Positions 17,596-27,446 of a DNA stretch of 64,000 bases are shown here, one piece after another; the stretch's first letter is position 1; each line of letters begins with the position of its first letter. The DNA is taken from the NCBI RefSeq assembly GCF_019803445.1, contig NZ_CP081844.1:2182501-2246500 (forward strand), read 5' to 3'. Source of the DNA: Caenibius sp. WL (GTDB lineage Bacteria; Pseudomonadota; Alphaproteobacteria; Sphingomonadales; Sphingomonadaceae). The translations under genes and the position numbers were made by a program. The notes beneath the pieces are model-generated. The model worked only from the letters and a program-made list of their open reading frames with translations. It did no database searches and was not told where the DNA came from.

Positions 17596-18026
17596 GGAAA
17601 TGCTCCCTATCGAAACGAAAGTGACGTTCGATCGGATGCGCCGCGCCCTGGGTTCGGGGGATGAGGGGGGAAGATCCCGGACCCAAGGCATCGGCGTCAT
17701 CCGATGCGGTCCGACATCACGAAGCGAACTGCCTATCAGGCCAGCTCGCCGCGCCAGAGGGGCCCGGTCCGCCCATTCAAAATAGGAAAGGTGCGTGCGG
17801 GCGCAAGAGGCGATTTGTAACAAATTTCTTTTGTGGGGGATGCCATCGGTTTGGCGTGCGAACCTGTTGTGAAATGATCGCAGCCCCGGAGTTGGCGCAC
17901 CGACCTGCCGTGGCGCTGTAAAAATCATTGCATTGGCATCGTTCGCGATGCAGCGGTGATGGTTCGCGATTGATGTGAACGTTGGCACGCCGGGATGCGC
18001 GCCAGCCGATAAGGACGATATTACCG
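17596..18026. other. 431-bp intergenic region between divergent genes
   Basis: I see no convincing gene. The region holds promoters for the DUF465 gene and the MoxR operon. Three small features stand out: an inverted repeat GCATCGG/CCGATGC (17687-17706), a 13-bp palindrome ATTTGT-A-ACAAAT near 17813-17825, and two copies of GTTCGCGAT near 17940-17970. The A+T content rises around 17815-17935, unlike its surroundings. Confidence 0.5.
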
Positions 18027-18875
18027 ATGACCACGCGTTTCGAGGGGACCCAGAACTATGTCGCGACGGATGATCTCAAGGTTGCGGTCAACGCTGCGGT
18101 AACCTTGCGCCGCCCGCTGCTGGTGAAAGGGGAACCCGGCACCGGCAAGACCGTGCTCGCGCACGAAATCGCCAAGGCGATTGATGCGCCGTTGATCGAA
18201 TGGAACGTCAAGAGCACAACCAAGGCCCAGCAGGGGCTTTACGAATACGATGCGGTGGCCCGCCTGCGCGATGGCCAGTTGGGCGACGAGCGGGTCCACG
18301 ATATCCGCAACTACATCAAGAAAGGCAAACTGTGGGAGGCTTTCACGGCCGAACAGTTGCCGGTCCTGTTGATCGACGAAATCGACAAGGCCGATATCGA
18401 ATTCCCCAACGACCTGTTGCAGGAACTCGACCGTATGAGCTTCGACGTTTACGAAACGCAGGAGCGGATCGAAGCGAAGGAACGGCCTATCGTCGTCATC
18501 ACTTCGAACAACGAGAAGGAACTGCCCGACGCTTTCCTGCGCCGTTGCTTCTTCCACTACATCAAATTCCCCGATCCGGAGACGATGCGCGATATCGTGG
18601 AAGTCCACTTCCCCGGCATTCAAAAGCAACTGGTCACCAAAGCGATGGAAATGTTCTACGAACTGCGCGAAACGCCGGGGCTGAAGAAAAAGCCGAGCAC
18701 TTCGGAACTGCTTGATTGGCTCAAGCTGCTGCTGGTCGAGGATATGCCGCTGGACGTGCTCCAGAACCGCGATCCGACCAAGGCGATCCCGCCACTCCAT
18801 GGTGCATTGCTGAAAAACGAACAGGATATCATGATGTTCGAACGTCTGGCCTTCATGGCCCGGCGGGAGCGTTGA
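18027..18875 (+). CDS. MoxR-family AAA+ ATPase
   Basis: AAA+ chaperone-like ATPase that typically works with a VWA-domain partner to activate or insert cofactors into client proteins. The ATG at 18027 (AAGGACG upstream) gives 282 aa. Walker A is GEPGTGKT near residue 39, Walker B is LLIDEIDKAD near 114, sensor 1 is VVITSNNEKELPDAF, and the arginine finger lies in FLRRCFFHY. It heads a three-gene operon with a GFA-domain protein and a CoxE-like VWA protein. The client is unknown. Confidence 0.92.
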   Translation: MTTRFEGTQNYVATDDLKVAVNAAVTLRRPLLVKGEPGTGKTVLAHEIAKAIDAPLIEWNVKSTTKAQQGLYEYDAVARLRDGQLGDERVHDIRNYIKKGKLWEAFTAEQLPVLLIDEIDKADIEFPNDLLQELDRMSFDVYETQERIEAKERPIVVITSNNEKELPDAFLRRCFFHYIKFPDPETMRDIVEVHFPGIQKQLVTKAMEMFYELRETPGLKKKPSTSELLDWLKLLLVEDMPLDVLQNRDPTKAIPPLHGALLKNEQDIMMFERLAFMARRER

Positions 18876-18879
18876 TCGT

Positions 18880-19308
18880 ATGGCTTTTGCCGGACAATGC
18901 GCCTGCGGGCAGGTGAAAGTAGCGGTCAAGGCGGATGCGCCTGTCGCCACGCGCCAATGCTGGTGTCGCCAATGCCAGCAGCTTGCCGCCGGTGGACCGA
19001 CGCACAACGCGATCTTTGATGCCGGCGATGTCACCGTAACCGGCGATACCGCCTCCTCCGGTTGGACTGCCGCCAGCGGCAATACGCTGACGTACTACTT
19101 CTGCCCGTCCTGCGGCACGCAGGTTTACGGGCAGAGTTCGGCCCGGATGCATCTCAAGACCGTGCGGATCGGTGTGCTGGGCGCAACGCCCGCGCTGAGG
19201 CCGCAGATGGCGATCTGGACAGCCGAGGCCCCGGAATGGGCGATGATCGATCCCGCGCTTGAACGACATGCGGGCCAGCCCCCTGCCCCGGTCATTGCAA
19301 AGGATTGA
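18880..19308 (+). CDS. GFA-domain (Mss4-like) zinc protein
   Basis: A 142-aa protein of the glutathione-dependent formaldehyde-activating enzyme/CENP-V superfamily, with two zinc sites. Visible ligands are C7-A-C9, the CWCRQC cluster at about residues 27-32, and CPSC in YYFCPSCGTQVYG at about residues 73-76. Most GFA proteins do not act on formaldehyde, so I give no reaction. It is inserted between moxR (4-bp gap) and the VWA gene (3-bp gap), so it is almost certainly cotranscribed with them. Confidence 0.88.
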   Translation: MAFAGQCACGQVKVAVKADAPVATRQCWCRQCQQLAAGGPTHNAIFDAGDVTVTGDTASSGWTAASGNTLTYYFCPSCGTQVYGQSSARMHLKTVRIGVLGATPALRPQMAIWTAEAPEWAMIDPALERHAGQPPAPVIAKD

Positions 19309-19311
19309 GGG

Positions 19312-20493
19312 ATGTTCCTCAGTTTCCTCGACGAATTGCGTGCAGCCGGGATTCCGGCAAGCCTCAAGGAGCATCTGATCCTGCTTGAGGCGCTGGACCG
19401 TGATGTGATCGAACAGACGCCGGAAGCGTTCTACTATCTTTCGCGCGCAACGTACGTGAAAGACGAGGGGCTGCTCGATCGCTTCGACCAGGTGTTTCAG
19501 AAAGTCTTCAAGGGGATTTTCAGCGACTATGGCCAGCAGCCGGTGGATATTCCCGCAGAATGGCTGAAAGCCGTGGCCGAGAAGTTCCTCACGCCTGAGG
19601 AGATGGCGCAGATCGAATCTCTCGGCAGTTGGGATGAGATCATGGAGACGCTCAAGAAACGGCTTGAGGAACAGCACGGCCGCCATCAGGGCGGAAACAA
19701 GTGGATCGGAACTGGGGGAACGAGTCCGTTCGGCAATTCGGGCTACAACCCCGAAGGCGTGCGGATCGGCGGAGAAAGCCGCCACAAACGCGCGATCAAG
19801 GTGTGGGAAAAGCGCGAGTTCGCCAATCTGGACAGTTCGCGCGAACTGGGCACGCGCAATATCAAGGTGGCGCTGCGTCGCCTGCGCCGCTTTGCGCGGG
19901 AAGGCGCGGCCAGCGAACTGGATATCGACGCCACCATCCGCGGCACGGCCCGGCAGGGTTTCCTCGATATCCATATGCGCCCGGAACGGCACAACGCGGT
20001 GAAAGTGCTGCTGTTCCTTGATGTCGGGGGATCGATGGATCCCTATATCCGACTTGTCGAGGAACTGTTCAGCGCGGCCACCACCGAATTCAAGAATCTG
20101 GAATTTTTCTACTTCCACAACTGCCTTTATGAAGGCGTGTGGCAGGACAATCACCGCCGATGGCAGGAACGAACATCCACTTGGAATATCCTCCATAAAT
20201 ACGGGCACGATTACAAAGTGATCTTCGTCGGCGATGCCGCGATGAGCCCATACGAAATCGCCTATCCCGGCGGGTCCGTCGAACATATGAACGAGGAAGC
20301 GGGCGCTGTTTGGCTGGAACGGGTGCTGCACACCTATCCTGCGACCGTCTGGCTCAATCCGGTGAAGCAGGATTACTGGAGCTACAGCCAGTCGACCACG
20401 ATGATCCGGCAGTTGTTCGGCGAACGGATGTATCCGTTGACGCTGGACGGGCTCGACGATGCCATGCGGGAACTGACGCGCAAGCGGAATTGA
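19312..20493 (+). CDS. VWA-domain protein, CoxE-like
   Basis: Partner of the MoxR ATPase; the family includes CoxE, needed for metal-cofactor insertion in CO dehydrogenase. The 393 aa have an N-terminal helical domain (about 1-100), a Gly/Asn-rich linker (QGGNKWIGTGGTSPFGNSG), and a C-terminal VWA region starting at FLDVGGSMDPYI. The MIDAS motif reads DVGGS rather than DxSxS, a substitution I recall from this subfamily. It ends convergently with the DUF1343 gene. Confidence 0.88.
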   Translation: MFLSFLDELRAAGIPASLKEHLILLEALDRDVIEQTPEAFYYLSRATYVKDEGLLDRFDQVFQKVFKGIFSDYGQQPVDIPAEWLKAVAEKFLTPEEMAQIESLGSWDEIMETLKKRLEEQHGRHQGGNKWIGTGGTSPFGNSGYNPEGVRIGGESRHKRAIKVWEKREFANLDSSRELGTRNIKVALRRLRRFAREGAASELDIDATIRGTARQGFLDIHMRPERHNAVKVLLFLDVGGSMDPYIRLVEELFSAATTEFKNLEFFYFHNCLYEGVWQDNHRRWQERTSTWNILHKYGHDYKVIFVGDAAMSPYEIAYPGGSVEHMNEEAGAVWLERVLHTYPATVWLNPVKQDYWSYSQSTTMIRQLFGERMYPLTLDGLDDAMRELTRKRN

Positions 20494-20527
20494 GTGCTGG
20501 CGGACAGGTGTCCGGCACCTATCCGGA

Positions 20528-21733
20528 TCAGCGATAAAGCAGAAACCGGCGGGTTTCTTCGCTCCAGCGCTGTTCATCCACCGCTGCCAGCGCATCGAGA
20601 TCCCCGGCGGCAGCTTGCCGATCATCAACCCATTCGCGCAGTGCCGGGCCGCCGTTGATCACATCGATGGCCAAACGCTCGAACTCATACTCATAGGGAA
20701 AATCGCGCCAGATCGGATAATCCGGGTAGAGATTGCGGATCGCCTTGAACGCCAGGGCCTGCAACCGCCAGGGGCTAAACGCGATATGATCGTAGAATCT
20801 GCCTTCAGCATGAATCATCAGCGCGTTGCAAAGCTGCCCCTGATGCTTGTGGAAAGTCGGTTCGAACCAGCACGGGCGAATGGCGCAACCGGCCAGCCAT
20901 ACCGGCGCCAGTCGGTGCATCTCGCCCAGCACTTTCACGGCATCGATATCGGGTGCGCCGAACAGCACTTCGAGCGGACGGGTCGTGCCCCTGCCCTCGC
21001 TCAAGGTCGTGCCTTCCAGCATCACAGTGCCCGCATAGGCGCGCGCCATGTTGAGATTGGCGGCGTTGGGGCTGGGATTGATCCAGATGCGGCTATCGGG
21101 CCAGCCAAAGCCCGGCGCGGCATCGGGTTGCCAGCCTTCCATCGGGATGACGCGATAATCGACATCGAGTTTGAAATGATCGACGAACCACTGGCCCATT
21201 TCGCCCAGCGTAAGCCCATGCCGCATGACCATCGGCCCCGCACCGACGAAGCTTTCCTGCCCAGGCAGCAGCAGCGTGCCTTCTACCGGCCTGCCGGCGG
21301 GATTGGGGCGATCGAGCACCCACACGCTCTTGCCTTGCGCGGCAGCAGCTTCGAGCATGTAAAGCAACGTGGTGACGAACGTGTAGATACGGCAGCCCAG
21401 ATCCTGCAGATCGAACAGGAACACATCGGCCGTATCCATCATTGCAGGCGTGGGACGGCGCACTTCGCCATAAAGGCTGAAAATGGGAATGCCGTAGGCT
21501 GGGTCCAGCTCATCGTCGGTTTCGACCATGTTATCCTGCTTGTCGCCCTTCAACCCATGTTGTGGGCCAAAAGCCGCCGTCAACGTGATGTCAGAACAGG
21601 CCGCCAGTGCATCGAGCGAGTGGACGAGACCCTGTGTAACGGAGGCGGGATGCGCGACGAGCGCTACCCGTTTCCCCAACAGCGGTTTGCGCAGTTCCTG
21701 TTCCGCCAGCAGGCGATCGATCCCGAATTTCAT
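20528..21733 (-). CDS. DUF1343 (NamZ-like) exo-beta-N-acetylmuramidase family protein
   Basis: Family whose characterised member NamZ of Bacillus removes terminal N-acetylmuramic acid from peptidoglycan fragments. The ATG at 21733 overlaps the upstream stop (ATGA) and gives 401 aa. Family blocks include the start [64 protein letters not shown] and [19 protein letters not shown]. No signal peptide is visible, so a cytoplasmic recycling role fits best; this is inference. Confidence 0.85.
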   Translation of the reverse strand: MKFGIDRLLAEQELRKPLLGKRVALVAHPASVTQGLVHSLDALAACSDITLTAAFGPQHGLKGDKQDNMVETDDELDPAYGIPIFSLYGEVRRPTPAMMDTADVFLFDLQDLGCRIYTFVTTLLYMLEAAAAQGKSVWVLDRPNPAGRPVEGTLLLPGQESFVGAGPMVMRHGLTLGEMGQWFVDHFKLDVDYRVIPMEGWQPDAAPGFGWPDSRIWINPSPNAANLNMARAYAGTVMLEGTTLSEGRGTTRPLEVLFGAPDIDAVKVLGEMHRLAPVWLAGCAIRPCWFEPTFHKHQGQLCNALMIHAEGRFYDHIAFSPWRLQALAFKAIRNLYPDYPIWRDFPYEYEFERLAIDVINGGPALREWVDDRQAAAGDLDALAAVDEQRWSEETRRFLLYR

Positions 21734-22263
21734 ACGCGCTGCGGTGCCGGAACCGCCGCAATGAAGCAAGACGGATCGTGAAAATCAGGCTCACCCGCTG
21801 GATGCGCCAGGGCCCAATAGCTTTTGATCCCGCCCCGCTCCTCGATCACCGCGCTGAGTCCCACGCGGCCCGTATCGAGCTTGAAACCGGGAAGCTTCGC
21901 CGTGAGCACGAAAAGCTGTTCGCCGCTTTGATGATCGATCACCGGCCCTTCGCCCGCTTCGATATCCTGCCGGTTTTCGCGGTAGGCCGAAAAACGATAG
22001 GCCGCCCAGCGCTGCGACGGAGAGAAATTGAATTCCTCATAAGCAGTGCCGCTTTGCTGTGCGAAGAGTTCGAAGCAAGTGGTTTGCCACAATTCGGCCC
22101 CCCGCCCCGAACCGGCATAGCTGGGCAAGACCAGCGCCGAACAGCCATCGACCCGCCACCGCAGGAGCAGGCCGCTCGCCGGATGATCGAAAATGGTGGC
22201 AGTGATATTTTTAACGGCAACAGACGGTGTATCGGGGTGGCAGACGAGCCTATGCGTTCCCAA
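21730..22263 (-). CDS. DOMON-like domain protein
   Basis: A 177-aa beta-rich protein resembling the DOMON-like family of sphingomonads ([29 protein letters not shown]). Its function is unknown; DOMON folds bind heme or sugars. The start is probably TTG at 22263, with GGAG 8 nt upstream; the next in-frame ATG lies beyond the divergent tyrS start. Its TGA overlaps the ATG of the NamZ-like gene, implying translational coupling of the two. Confidence 0.78.
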   Translation of the reverse strand: MGTHRLVCHPDTPSVAVKNITATIFDHPASGLLLRWRVDGCSALVLPSYAGSGRGAELWQTTCFELFAQQSGTAYEEFNFSPSQRWAAYRFSAYRENRQDIEAGEGPVIDHQSGEQLFVLTAKLPGFKLDTGRVGLSAVIEERGGIKSYWALAHPAGEPDFHDPSCFIAAVPAPQRV

Positions 22264-22293
22264 GCGGGTTTCTCCGTGCTAGGCGCGCGCGCG

Positions 22294-23529
22294 ATGACCA
22301 GCGCCATGAATTACCAATCGACTCTGCTGCGCCTACTCGACGAGCGCGGCTATATCCACCAGCTTACCGATGCCGAGGGGCTGGACGCCCTTGCGCAGCG
22401 GCAGATCGTGCCGGGCTATATCGGCTTCGATCCCACTGCGCCATCGTTGCATGTGGGCCATCTGGTTTCGATCATGATGTTGCGCCAGTTGCAGCGCGCC
22501 GGTCACAAACCCATCGTGGTGATGGGCGGCGGCACCGGCAAGATCGGCGATCCCAGCTTCAAGGACGAGGCGCGCAAGCTGCTGACCGGCGATGTGATCG
22601 CGCACAACGTCGCTTCGATCCGGCGCGTGTTCGAACGCTTCCTGACTTTTGGCGATGGACCGACCGATGCGATTATGGTCGACAACGCAGAGTGGCTGGA
22701 CAAGCTGGAATACATCCCCTTCCTGCGGGATATCGGACAGCACTTCTCGGTCAACCGCATGCTCAGCTTTGACTCGGTCAAGCTGCGGCTCGATCGCGAG
22801 CAATCGCTGAGCTTTCTCGAATTCAACTACATGATTCTCCAGGCATACGATTTCTTGGAACTGTCGCGCCGTGCGGGGTGCCGCCTTCAGATGGGCGGAT
22901 CGGATCAATGGGGCAATATCGTCAACGGCGTGGAACTGTCGCGCCGGGTGGACGGGACGCAGGTCTTCGGCCTCACCACTCCGCTGCTGACCAATGCCGA
23001 TGGCACGAAAATGGGCAAGACCGTCGGTGGGGCCGTCTGGCTGAACGAAGACCAGCTTTCCAATTACGATTACTGGCAATTCTGGCGCAACACCGCCGAT
23101 GCCGATGTTCCGGCGCGCCTGCGTCTGTTCACCGATCTGCCGCTGGATGAAATCGCGCGTCTATCGGCATTGTCGGGCAGCGCCATCAACGAAGCGAAAA
23201 TCGCGCTGGCCAACGAAGCGACGAAACTATGCCGTGGCGAAGACGCGGCGCAAGCGGCCGAAGCGACAGCTTCGGCGACGTTCGCCGGTGGCGGGGTCGG
23301 GGCGGAATTGCCCGAATTCGCACTGCCTGCCGAAGGGATCGGCCTGATCGATGCCCTGGTCGGCATCGGCTTCGCTGCGAGTCGCGGTGAGGCCAAAAGG
23401 CTGATCGCCGGTGGCGGGGCCAAGCTGGATGGCGAAAGCATCAAGGACGATGCCCATCTGATCCCCGGCGGAGCGGAAGTCCGCATCTCGGCTGGTAAGA
23501 AGAAACACGGCGTACTGCGCCCTGTGTGA
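22294..23529 (+). CDS. tyrS: Tyrosyl-tRNA synthetase
   Basis: Charges tRNA-Tyr. The 411 aa from the ATG at 22294 fit the bacterial class I enzyme. The HIGH motif reads HVGH in [10 protein letters not shown], the KMSKS loop reads KMGKT in [11 protein letters not shown], and a C-terminal S4 RNA-binding domain covers about the last 60 residues. The same frame is open for 170 more codons upstream, but that stretch is the complement of the DOMON gene and has no family match. An ATG at 22306 is an alternative start. Only 30 bp separate it from the divergent gene. Confidence 0.96.
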   Translation: MTSAMNYQSTLLRLLDERGYIHQLTDAEGLDALAQRQIVPGYIGFDPTAPSLHVGHLVSIMMLRQLQRAGHKPIVVMGGGTGKIGDPSFKDEARKLLTGDVIAHNVASIRRVFERFLTFGDGPTDAIMVDNAEWLDKLEYIPFLRDIGQHFSVNRMLSFDSVKLRLDREQSLSFLEFNYMILQAYDFLELSRRAGCRLQMGGSDQWGNIVNGVELSRRVDGTQVFGLTTPLLTNADGTKMGKTVGGAVWLNEDQLSNYDYWQFWRNTADADVPARLRLFTDLPLDEIARLSALSGSAINEAKIALANEATKLCRGEDAAQAAEATASATFAGGGVGAELPEFALPAEGIGLIDALVGIGFAASRGEAKRLIAGGGAKLDGESIKDDAHLIPGGAEVRISAGKKKHGVLRPV

Positions 23530-23603
23530 GGTGGGTGGGCAACTTTTACCGAAATTTAAGCCACCCGTGCCATGCTCGCCCAGCAGCAGGACAAGGAGAT
23601 GTT

Positions 23604-23945
23604 GTGATCGTGGCTGGTGGTGCCCACCTTTCCGTTCCGGACATGCGCCGTTCCACGCGCCATCCCGTCAATCATACGGTTGTCGCCGAACATCGTGACC
23701 ATGGCGATGTCTCTATGCGCATCGTCAATATCTCGGCGCAGGGCTTCATGATCGACAACGCCGAAAATCTTGCCCGTGGCGATCGTGTGCTGATCCGCCT
23801 GCCCGAAGTCGGCCGGATCGAAGGCTATTGCATGTGGACCAAGGACAACCGCGCCGGGTTCCAGTTCGAACGCCTGCTGCGGCTCGACAGTTTCGCCAGC
23901 ATCGTCGAACAATTGCAGCCCACACCGCTACGACGCTCGCACTGA
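23604..23945 (+). CDS. PilZ-domain protein
   Basis: A 113-aa single-domain protein that probably binds cyclic di-GMP. The start is GTG at 23604, with AAGGAG 5 nt upstream. PilZ signature elements are RRSTRHPVNHTV (the RxxxR motif) and IVNISAQGFMIDN (a variant of D/NxSxxG). It lies 74 bp after tyrS and may have its own promoter. The target process cannot be told from context. Confidence 0.85.
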   Translation: MIVAGGAHLSVPDMRRSTRHPVNHTVVAEHRDHGDVSMRIVNISAQGFMIDNAENLARGDRVLIRLPEVGRIEGYCMWTKDNRAGFQFERLLRLDSFASIVEQLQPTPLRRSH

Positions 23946-24034
23946 CGCGGCACTTCATCCGTCGAAAGACGGAGCATGGCAGGCCATAGCTTCAATTGCT
24001 TGGCATGCTGCCCCACCGATGTCATGGGCGCTGT

Positions 24035-25309
24035 GTGCAGGACGTAAATTCTCCGTTACAGATCCGCGACTACCAGTTTTTCTGGCTGGCGCGCTTCTTG
24101 GCAGTCTTCTCGACACTCTCGATGGTGGTCCTGATCGGCTACCAGACATACGACGTCGCGCGATCCGATTACGGCATGGATAAGGCGCAGGCGGCTTTCC
24201 AGCTTGGTCTTCTGGGGCTCGTCCAGTTCATTCCGCTGTTCCTTCTCACGCCGGTCGCGGGCTATGCGGCCGACCGTTTCGAACGGCGCAAAGTGGCAGT
24301 CTTCGCCAATCTGCTCGACAGTTGCAGCGCGCTGGCGCTCGCTCTGTTCACCTGGTTCGACGCGCTTAACCTGCCGATCCTGTTCACCATCGCGGCGGCG
24401 CATGGTGCCGCCCGGATTTTCACCGGGCCCGCGCTCAGCGCGATTGCGCCGAACATTGTGCCGCCCCGGCTGTTGCCCAAGGCCATCGCGCTCAGTTCTA
24501 TCGCCTGGCAGGCGGGTACCGTCATCGGTCCGGCGGTCGGCGGGCTGCTGTTCGGTCTGTCCGAATCGTTGCCCTATTTCGTATCGTTCGGGCTGCTGCT
24601 CACATCCGCGGCGCTGACTCTGGGCATCAGGCCGGTTCATCCACCGCGTGACGGGAAGGAGCTGAAACCGCTCCGCCAGATGGCCGAAGGGCTGACTTTC
24701 ACGATCAGGCAGCGTTTCCTGCTCGGCTGCATCACGCTCGATCTGTTTGCCGTCCTGCTTGGCGGGGCCACTGCCCTGCTGCCAGTCTATGCCCGCGATA
24801 TTCTCCATGTCGGGGCGGAAGGACTCGGCATCATGCGCGGCGCGCCAGCACTGGGTGCGGGGTTGGTCGCGCTGTGGCTGTCTTTCCGCCCGGTGGAACG
24901 GAATGTCGGGGTCAAGATGCTATGGGCGGTGGTGGTGTTCGGCGCAGCGACTATCGGCTTCGGCCTTTCTACCGAGATGTGGCTGTCGCTCACGATGCTG
25001 TTCGTCCTTGGCGCCGCAGACATGGTTTCGGTCTTCATTCGCAGCACGCTGGTGCAGCTTCACACGCCGGATGCGATGCGCGGGCGCGTGTCGTCCGTTT
25101 CGGGTCTCGCCATATCGGCATCGAATGAGCTGGGCGAAATGCGCGCCGGCGCATTCGCCGCGGTGATGGGCAGTGTGGGCGCGGTTGTCATCGGCGGCGC
25201 AGGTGCGATATTCATCACGGCATTGTGGTCATGGCTGTTCCCGGAATTGCGCCGGGCGCGAACATTCGATCCACAGGATTCTGACGACAACAAGGGAAGA
25301 GCGACATGA
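24035..25309 (+). CDS. Major facilitator superfamily transporter
   Basis: Inner-membrane transporter of about 424 aa with roughly 11-12 hydrophobic segments, of the enterobactin-exporter-like (MFS_3) group. It begins [17 protein letters not shown], has the A-motif-like [12 protein letters not shown] between TM2 and TM3, and ends RATFDPQDS-like and polar. The start is uncertain: GTG at 24035, ATG at 24005 or TTG at 23996; GTG leaves the shortest leader before the first family residues. It overlaps cysK by 4 bp (ATGA). The substrate is unknown. Confidence 0.85.
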   Translation: MQDVNSPLQIRDYQFFWLARFLAVFSTLSMVVLIGYQTYDVARSDYGMDKAQAAFQLGLLGLVQFIPLFLLTPVAGYAADRFERRKVAVFANLLDSCSALALALFTWFDALNLPILFTIAAAHGAARIFTGPALSAIAPNIVPPRLLPKAIALSSIAWQAGTVIGPAVGGLLFGLSESLPYFVSFGLLLTSAALTLGIRPVHPPRDGKELKPLRQMAEGLTFTIRQRFLLGCITLDLFAVLLGGATALLPVYARDILHVGAEGLGIMRGAPALGAGLVALWLSFRPVERNVGVKMLWAVVVFGAATIGFGLSTEMWLSLTMLFVLGAADMVSVFIRSTLVQLHTPDAMRGRVSSVSGLAISASNELGEMRAGAFAAVMGSVGAVVIGGAGAIFITALWSWLFPELRRARTFDPQDSDDNKGRAT

Positions 25310-26223
25310 AAGCCGACAATATCCTCGCCACTATCGGCAACACCCCCCACATTCGTCTTTCCCGGCTGTTTCCGAATCACGAAGTGTGGGTGAAGTCCGA
25401 ACGTTCCAACCCCGGCGGCTCGATCAAGGATCGTATCGCGCTTGCCATGGTCGAAGCGGCGGAGGCCAACGGCAGCCTTAAACCCGGCGGCACTATTGTC
25501 GAGCCGACCTCGGGCAACACCGGGATCGGTCTTGCGATGGTAGCCGCAGTCAAGGGGTACAAGCTGATTCTCGTCATGCCCGAAAGCATGTCGATCGAAC
25601 GGCGGCGGCTGATGCTGGCCTATGGCGCCACTTTTGATCTCACACCGCGTGAAAAGGGCATGAAAGGTGCGTTGGAACGGGCGGCGGAACTGGTCGCCAC
25701 CACACCCGGCGCATGGATGCCGCAGCAGTTCGAAAATCCCGCTAATGTCGCGGTCCACGCGAACACCACCGCACAGGAAATCCTCGCCGACTTCGCCGAT
25801 ACGCCGATCTCGCTGCTGGTCAGCGGCGTGGGCACCGGCGGGCATCTGACCGGCTGCGCCGAAGTGTTGAAAGCCCGCTGGCCGGATATGAAGGCCTACG
25901 CGGTGGAACCCACGCTTTCCCCGGTCATTTCCGGTGGCCAACCCGGCCCCCACCCCATCCAGGGGATCGGCGCGGGCTTCATTCCGGGCAATCTGCACAC
26001 CCAGGCCATCGATGGCGCGATTCAGGTCGAAGCGGAAGACGCCAAGGAAATGGCCCGCCGCTGCGCTCGGGAGGAAGGCATTCTGATCGGCATCAGTTCA
26101 GGGGCGACACTGGCCGCCATTGCCCAGAAGTTGCCCGATCTTGCCCCCGGCGCGCGCGTGCTCGGCTTCAATTACGATACGGGCGAACGTTATCTTTCGG
26201 TTCCCGACTTCCTGCCGGAGTAA
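25306..26223 (+). CDS. cysK: Cysteine synthase A (O-acetylserine sulfhydrylase)
   Basis: PLP enzyme making cysteine from O-acetylserine and sulfide. The 305 aa include the PLP lysine in [12 protein letters not shown] at about residue 43, the substrate loop [13 protein letters not shown], the phosphate-binding [11 protein letters not shown], and [10 protein letters not shown] near the end. Its ATG overlaps the MFS stop, so the transporter and cysK are coupled; this raises the possibility that the transporter handles cysteine, a pathway intermediate or a toxic by-product. Confidence 0.95.
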   Translation: MKADNILATIGNTPHIRLSRLFPNHEVWVKSERSNPGGSIKDRIALAMVEAAEANGSLKPGGTIVEPTSGNTGIGLAMVAAVKGYKLILVMPESMSIERRRLMLAYGATFDLTPREKGMKGALERAAELVATTPGAWMPQQFENPANVAVHANTTAQEILADFADTPISLLVSGVGTGGHLTGCAEVLKARWPDMKAYAVEPTLSPVISGGQPGPHPIQGIGAGFIPGNLHTQAIDGAIQVEAEDAKEMARRCAREEGILIGISSGATLAAIAQKLPDLAPGARVLGFNYDTGERYLSVPDFLPE

Positions 26224-26229
26224 GCGTGC

Positions 26230-26943
26230 ATGAGCGGCTTTGAGCCCATCCGTTATCACCACGGCGAAGTGGCGCTTACCGGGCGGTTGATCCGTCCGGC
26301 GGGCCCACCCCGCGCCGGGATCGTGATTTATCCTACGATCATCAACGGATCGGCGCGGATCGAGCAGGCTGCGCGCGATCTGGCGGCTTCCGGCTATCTG
26401 GCGTTTATTGCCGATTTCTACGGCGAGATTCCTGCGGATTTCGACGCCGCGCGGCCGCTGGCCGACGCGGCCCGGGCGGATACCGGCTATTTCCGCCAAC
26501 GCTTGCGCGCTGCGTTGGATGCCTTGCGCGGCCTGCCTGAAATGCAGGGCCTGCCGATGGCCGCCATTGGCTATTGCATGGGCGGTGCGGCAGTCCTTGA
26601 ACTGGCGCGCGACGGGGCCGATCTGGCGGCGGTGGTCAGTTTTCACGGCCTGCTCGACACGGACCGTCCGGCACCCCCCGGGGTGATCGCCGCGCGCATT
26701 CTGGTGTGCCACGGCGATGCCGATCCGCTCGCCCCGCGAGAGAACGTTCTGGCTTTCTGGAAAGAAATGGATGCCGCTGGGGCGACCTGGCATTTCCATA
26801 GCTATTCCGGCGTGAAACACAATTTCACCGACCCGGCCAGCGATCTGCGTGGATCGGATATGTTCGGCTACAATGCCAGCGCCGACCGGCAAAGCTGGGC
26901 CGCGATGCAATCGCTGTTCGACGAAGTGTTCGCAGCCGGCTGA
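26230..26943 (+). CDS. Dienelactone hydrolase family protein
   Basis: Alpha/beta hydrolase of 237 aa. The nucleophile is Cys in GYCMGGAAV at about residue 117; the acid is Asp in CHGDADPLAP, and the base is His in SGVKHNFTDP, matching the Cys-Asp-His triad of dienelactone hydrolases. It lies 6 bp after cysK. There are no chlorocatechol or other ring-cleavage genes near it, so the substrate is unassigned. Confidence 0.9.
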   Translation: MSGFEPIRYHHGEVALTGRLIRPAGPPRAGIVIYPTIINGSARIEQAARDLAASGYLAFIADFYGEIPADFDAARPLADAARADTGYFRQRLRAALDALRGLPEMQGLPMAAIGYCMGGAAVLELARDGADLAAVVSFHGLLDTDRPAPPGVIAARILVCHGDADPLAPRENVLAFWKEMDAAGATWHFHSYSGVKHNFTDPASDLRGSDMFGYNASADRQSWAAMQSLFDEVFAAG

Positions 26944-26950
26944 CCGCCCC

Positions 26951-27247
26951 TTATCGCTGCGCTTCTGCCTTTGCTTGGGTATCGGGCTTGCCGTCGCCAT
27001 CGTCATCAAAAAGGTCGGGCTTGCCGTCGCCGTCGCTATCCCAGGCGTCGGCCACGCCGTTGGCATCGCGATCCCAGGCATCGGGCACGCCATCGTTATC
27101 GGTGTCGACGGACGGAGGAACCTGGGCCGCGCCGCCCGCTTTCGGCGGTGGAGCATGATGTGTCTGCGCCATAGCTCCGGTTGCGCCCAGAGCGATGGCC
27201 AATGCGGTGGCGGTGCTGGCTGCGGCCAGCTTCCAGGGAGAAGTCAT
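26951..27247 (-). CDS. Secreted thrombospondin-type-3-like calcium-repeat protein
   Basis: A 98-aa exported protein. The ATG at 27247 has AAAGGA 7 nt upstream and opens a Sec signal ending in GAMAQ. After a short Pro/Ala linker come tandem acidic repeats of the form DxDxDGxPD (DTDNDGVPDAW, DRDANGVADAW, DSDGDGKPDLF, DDDGDGKPD), typical calcium-binding thrombospondin type 3 motifs. The gene's DNA is therefore internally repetitive. The function beyond calcium binding is unknown. The 199-bp gap to the acyl-CoA dehydrogenase shows no gene. Confidence 0.8.
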   Translation of the reverse strand: MTSPWKLAAASTATALAIALGATGAMAQTHHAPPPKAGGAAQVPPSVDTDNDGVPDAWDRDANGVADAWDSDGDGKPDLFDDDGDGKPDTQAKAEAQR

Positions 27248-27446
27248 TCGCAATTCCTTTCGCAGCCCCCTGTTACGAAGCCAGACTCAGACATCGAAAC
27301 AGGGGGAGCGAGGAGATTGCGACAGCTTGGGCCGCCCACCGGGTGAACCGGCATGTCTGCACCATCCACCGCAGATTGGCGCCATTTCACGGCCCGATCA
27401 GGCGGGACATCCGCCCGATAAGGTCACTTTCCAGCGATAATCCGTC

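Noticed and set aside
17777-18034. An 85-codon minus-strand frame before the MoxR operon
   Set aside because: No ribosome-binding site or recognisable composition, and it overlaps the MoxR start region.
21778-22293. An N-terminal extension that would fuse 172 residues to TyrS
   Set aside because: The extension is the complement of the DOMON-like gene and is not part of any TyrS family domain.
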